Shown here in pieces: positions 12,711 through 15,041 of a stretch of DNA of 15,041 nt. This stretch comes from an uncultured Lachnospiraceae bacterium (GTDB lineage Bacteria; Bacillota; Clostridia; Lachnospirales; Lachnospiraceae), in contig CAJTVD010000084.1 in the NCBI GenBank assembly GCA_910579495.1, forward strand, positions 1 through 15,041, in the 5' to 3' direction. A program made the position numbers and the translations under genes. Every line of letters begins with the position of its first letter. The first letter of the stretch is position 1. The notes under the pieces are model-generated. The model was not told the origin of the DNA and did not search any database. It saw nothing but the letters and a program-made list of their open reading frames with translations.

Positions 12711-14324
12711 TTAAACCGCCTCCTTTGTGGTTTCCAGCCTTGCCTTTGCCTGCTGGTATTCAAGCTGGTAACGGAATGTGATTTTCAGATCGTTCTTGCC
12801 CTCCACATGGATACACTGGATCAGGGTGATAACGGCCCGTCTGTCCAGGGATGTCATGGTGGAAAACTCCTTGAAATGCTGTGTCCAGCGCAGCCGGTCA
12901 TTGGTGTTGGCGCTGGCCTGCTCCATTTCTTTCCGCAGGCTTTCAATGGCTTCCCGCCGCTGTTCTATCTGTGCGGTATACTGGTTTTTCAGGTCGCGGT
13001 ATTCCTTTTTGTCAAGAAAGCCGCTGACGAAGTTTTCATACAAAGCCGCTTTAAACTGCATAGCCTTTTCAAGCTGTACCTCATTTTCCGCAATCTGCGA
13101 TTTGAAACCGGCAATCAGTTCCTGATTGATCTGTTCCTCACTGATGCTGTCCAACAGCTTTTCCAGCGATACCACGTTGCGGATATGGGCTTGCAGGCTT
13201 TCCAGGACGCAGGCGGTCAGTTCATCCTCCCGCAACATGGTAGGGTGTTCGCAGCCGTGCTTTTTTCCGGTGGGACAGTGATAATAAATATACTTTTTAC
13301 CCTTGACGGTATTGGTTTTTCGCGTCATACGTCCGCCGCAGGAGCGACAGATTAAGATGCCGGAAAACAGATAAACCGCATCCCCGTCCGGCGCTGTCCG
13401 GGTGTCCAGCCCCATGATTTTCTGCACCAGTTCAAAGTCCTGCTTGCGGATAATCGGGGCATGGGCGTTTTCGGTGCGTATCCATTCTTCGGCAGGCTTT
13501 TCAATGATGTCCTTGATTTTGTGGTTATGAGTGCTTTGTTTGCCTTGCAGCAGGACGCCAGTATAGGTTTCCTCCTGCAAGATACGCAGGATGGCATGGG
13601 CCGACCATTTTGCTTTCTGGCTGTCCGCATAGCCCTTTTTCGGATGTGGCAGGCCCCGGCTGATTTTATAGGCCAGCGGGGAGGGAATGCCCAGCCGGTT
13701 CAGTTCGTCCGCGATCCGTTTGGCGCTGGCCCCGTCAATGCGGCGACGGAAAATGTCCCGCACGACCCGCGCCGTGTCCTCGTCAATTACAAGCTGATTT
13801 TTGTTTTCCTGGTCTTTCCGGTAGCCGTACACCGGGCAGGCTCCCACATATTCCCCGTTTTTGCGCTTGCTCAGTAAAGCGCTGCGCGTTTTCACCGAAA
13901 TGTCACGACAATAGGTGTCGTTCAAAAGGTTTTTCAGGGAAATGTTCAAATCGTCGCCATTATGCTCATTGGCGGTGTCAATGCCGTCGTTGATGGCGAT
14001 AAACCGTACCCCGTAGGCGGGGAAAATCTGGCGCAGGTAACGCCCGGTTTCGATGTATTCACGCCCCAGGCGGGACAGGTCTTTGACAATCACGCAGTTA
14101 ATGGTTCCCTGGGTGATGTCCTGCATCATTTCCTGAAATGCGGGCCGGTCGAACAGAACGCCGCTGTAACCGTCGTCCACTCGCTCGTTTACCAGCGTAA
14201 TGTCAGGGTGGGCGGCTACAAAGTCCTCCACCAGTTTTTTCTGGTTGGTAATGCTGTCGCTTTCCTCGCTCTGGTCAGCCGTATAGGAAAGCCGCAGGTA
14301 TGCCGTTGCATCGTATTTTGCCAT
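12711..14324 (-). CDS. Large serine recombinase 1 of 3 (promoter-proximal)
   Basis: The product is 537 aa from the ATG at 14324-14322, with AAAGGAG about 10 bases upstream. The frame is also open from an ATG at 14363, which lies within the leader hairpin and has no ribosome site. The catalytic domain has TAYLRLSY (Ser13), DDGYSGVLFDRPAFQEMM and KDLSRLGREYIETG. The recombinase domain contains GACPVYGYRKD and RILQEETYTGVLLQGK. The zinc ribbon has ICRSCGGRM and later YYHCPTGKKHGC. A coiled coil spans about residues 415-480. It is the first gene of the triplet. Its translation start is buried in a hairpin that also looks like an intrinsic terminator, so it is probably the control point for all three. 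Catalytic residues are intact. Confidence 0.92.
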   Translation of the reverse strand: MAKYDATAYLRLSYTADQSEESDSITNQKKLVEDFVAAHPDITLVNERVDDGYSGVLFDRPAFQEMMQDITQGTINCVIVKDLSRLGREYIETGRYLRQIFPAYGVRFIAINDGIDTANEHNGDDLNISLKNLLNDTYCRDISVKTRSALLSKRKNGEYVGACPVYGYRKDQENKNQLVIDEDTARVVRDIFRRRIDGASAKRIADELNRLGIPSPLAYKISRGLPHPKKGYADSQKAKWSAHAILRILQEETYTGVLLQGKQSTHNHKIKDIIEKPAEEWIRTENAHAPIIRKQDFELVQKIMGLDTRTAPDGDAVYLFSGILICRSCGGRMTRKTNTVKGKKYIYYHCPTGKKHGCEHPTMLREDELTACVLESLQAHIRNVVSLEKLLDSISEEQINQELIAGFKSQIAENEVQLEKAMQFKAALYENFVSGFLDKKEYRDLKNQYTAQIEQRREAIESLRKEMEQASANTNDRLRWTQHFKEFSTMTSLDRRAVITLIQCIHVEGKNDLKITFRYQLEYQQAKARLETTKEAV

Positions 14325-14379
14325 AAAAAAATCACTCCTTTGAAATTTACGGACTTTCCCCATAAATCAAAGAGTGATT
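14325..14379 (-). promoter_or_regulatory. Leader hairpin hiding the ribosome site of the recombinase operon; terminator-like
   Basis: On the minus strand, AATCACTCTTTGA (14379-14367) pairs with TCAAAGGAGTGATT (14343-14330) as 13 bp with one bulged G. Inside, TTTATGG pairs with CCGTAAA, giving a 7-bp upper stem with a 7-base loop. The 3' arm contains the AAAGGAG of recombinase 1. The stem ends in a run of T up to the ATG. It therefore has the form of an intrinsic terminator and of a ribosome-site-blocking structure at once. Confidence 0.75.
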
Positions 14380-14413
14380 CGGATTTACCTGATGCAATTC
14401 TTTTTCCACTGTC

Positions 14414-14442
14414 AGTATAGCACAGGCAGGCGGGGAAGTCAA
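14414..14442 (-). promoter_or_regulatory. Promoter of the serine recombinase operon
   Basis: On the minus strand, TTGACT (14442-14437), 17 bases, TATACT (14419-14414). Transcription would begin near 14407 and give a leader of about 80 bases that contains the hairpin at 14379-14330. The promoter lies just past the stop of the small upstream gene (14455). Confidence 0.75.
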
Positions 14443-14454
14443 CACGTTAAAGCG

Positions 14455-14676
14455 CTAAATTAAAACTTGTTTCAGGCAGTCCTCCAAAGATACGCCGTTT
14501 TCCGCAAACTGTGCCCGGACGGTAAACTTGCCACACTTGAAATGGCAGGGGTTTTTAATCTGCCGGAGAAATTCTGCCACCCGTTCCTCTCTGGGCAGGC
14601 TCTGATCCACGGATATGTCACGAATATCGACCAGAGCAGTATCGGGCTGGTTGTTTGCTGTGTCCTGCATCGTCAT
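14455..14676 (-). CDS. Small conserved ICE protein, TnpW/DUF6870-like
   Basis: The product is 73 aa from the ATG at 14676-14674. A GAGGAGG-type site lies about 6-12 bases upstream. After a variable start comes VDIRDISVDQSLPREERV, then FLRQIKNPCHFKCGKFTV and a C-terminal ENGVSLEDCLKQVL. The last part (Lys-X-Gly, a beta strand, then a Ser-Leu-Glu-Asp-x-Leu helix) resembles the small TnpW or DUF6870-type proteins often found next to recombinase or transfer genes of clostridial elements. That assignment is from memory of the pattern and is tentative. No function is known to me. It is cytoplasmic and too small for an enzyme. It lies directly upstream of the recombinase promoter on the same strand, so some read-through into the operon is possible. 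Confidence 0.7.
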   Translation of the reverse strand: MTMQDTANNQPDTALVDIRDISVDQSLPREERVAEFLRQIKNPCHFKCGKFTVRAQFAENGVSLEDCLKQVLI

Positions 14677-14700
14677 GGTTTGCTCCTCCTCTATGAATGA

Positions 14701-14729
14701 AAAGGGCCGCAGACGGGGTAGTCTGCGGC
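14701..14729 (-). terminator. Intrinsic terminator after the DUF6551-like gene
   Basis: A perfect 9-bp stem, GCCGCAGAC with GTCTGCGGC (arms 14706-14714 and 14721-14729), has a 6-base loop. On the minus strand it is followed by CCTTTTC. It lies about 20 bases past the stop of the DUF6551-like gene and separates it from the small gene at 14676. Confidence 0.7.
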
Positions 14730-14748
14730 TCCTATGTACGTTTTCCCA

Positions 14749-15041
14749 TCAGCCCTTGAAGCGGTAGGGCAGCTTGCGCCCGCCGCGCTGCTGGCTGTTA
14801 TACTTTTCCAGAATGACGCGGGCGAACCGGAGGGCGGCTTTATTGGTGGAGAAGTCCATCTTGCCGCGCCGGATGATTTCCTCCGGGTCAACCGCAGACA
14901 GCCGCTTGATGAAAGAGCGGTCGTCCAGTTCGGTTTCATAGGTTTTCAGAAACAGCGCCATGCCGGAGAGCATAGACGCACGGAGGGAGATGGACGCGCC
15001 GTGCCATGTGCTGTCCAGTAATACCAGCAGGCGGGAAAAAG
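14749..15041 (-). CDS. C-terminal part of a DUF6551-like (ParB-like) protein, cut by the window edge
   Basis: The frame is open from the right edge of the window to the stop at 14751-14749, so only the last ~96 residues are visible. The methionine at 14973 is an internal residue. The visible part reads RLLVLLDSTWHGASISL, then MLSGMALFLKTY, FIKRLSAVDPEEIIRRGK, and ends near RGGRKLPYRFKG. The pattern of a Trp-containing helix, an (L/M)SGMA.F..TY helix and a basic RGGR(K/R)LP ending matches my recollection of the C-terminus of DUF6551 proteins of Firmicute ICEs, which carry an N-terminal ParB/Srx-type nuclease fold. The N-terminal domain that would prove this is outside the window. It is probably part of the cargo or maintenance region of element B. 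Confidence 0.6.
   Translation of the reverse strand, partial: FSRLLVLLDSTWHGASISLRASMLSGMALFLKTYETELDDRSFIKRLSAVDPEEIIRRGKMDFSTNKAALRFARVILEKYNSQQRGGRKLPYRFKG

Larger units (their letters stand above)
9460..15041. mobile_element. Element B: ICE/IME terminus with a serine-integrase triplet, inserted in int (right end outside window)
   Basis: The left junction is placed at about 9460, where integrase homology stops. The three serine recombinases read towards this junction, and a small TnpW/DUF6870-like protein and a DUF6551-like protein lie behind them. Clusters of three serine integrases are known at the end of some Firmicute ICEs of the Tn1549/Tn5252 type. The exact crossover bases and the other end cannot be determined from this window. 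Confidence 0.8.

Noticed and set aside
11987..12781. Long plus-strand open frame opposite serine recombinase 2
   Set aside because: It is antisense to a well-supported recombinase gene, has no recognisable domain or ribosome site, and has the composition of a mirrored GC-rich frame.
13962..14420. Plus-strand frame opposite the start of recombinase 1 and its promoter
   Set aside because: It is complementary to the catalytic domain coding sequence and lacks any family features.
14691..14939. Minus-strand frame beginning MKPNWTTALSSSG
   Set aside because: It is an out-of-frame shadow of the DUF6551-like coding sequence and runs through its terminator.

Overview
The window reads as accessory DNA from a gut-type Firmicute, most likely a member of Clostridia/Lachnospiraceae. 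The reasons are the strong AGGAGG ribosome sites, the Tn916-type Xis/Int pair, the DUF5688-like and DUF6551-like proteins, and the three tandem large serine recombinases. No chromosomal housekeeping gene, tRNA, rRNA or CRISPR array was seen. At least two mobile elements are present, one inside the other.

Element A (about 1-9460, left end outside the window). Positions 1-4136 hold leftward genes of mostly unknown function: a partial gene at the left edge, a DUF3232-like protein, a 316-aa protein with a phage/ICE-type C-terminal block, a DUF5688-type protein and a 163-aa protein. The 540-base gap at 167-707 carries about nine ACTACGNT repeats in both orientations around an AT-rich tract, which looks like an iteron-type replication origin. 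A 14-bp quasi-palindrome (TCCAAGCGTTTGGA read along the genes) occurs four times in the first 4 kb, three of them in gene leaders. At 4136-5357 two divergent XRE-type regulators face each other across promoters and inverted repeats, in the manner of a phage or ICE switch. Rightward from there come an SF3 (D5-like) replication helicase, a Tn916-type excisionase, an unknown 203-aa protein and a Tn916-type tyrosine integrase with a near-consensus promoter.

Element B (about 9460 to beyond 15041). The integrase loses homology immediately after its HTLRH motif, about 60 residues before the expected end. From there on the DNA is the terminus of a second element: three large serine recombinases on the minus strand with coupled start and stop codons, then a small conserved protein, then the C-terminus of a DUF6551-like (ParB-like) protein. 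This is the arrangement expected at the integrase end of an ICE that uses a serine-integrase triplet. The insertion removes the catalytic tyrosine of the element A integrase, so element A should be unable to excise by itself.

Regulation. The recombinase operon has a good promoter (14442-14414), followed by a long leader hairpin whose 3' arm contains the ribosome site of the first recombinase and runs into a U-tract touching its start codon. This suggests recombinase expression is held off by default. Several other leaders on the minus strand of element A contain intrinsic-terminator-like hairpins.
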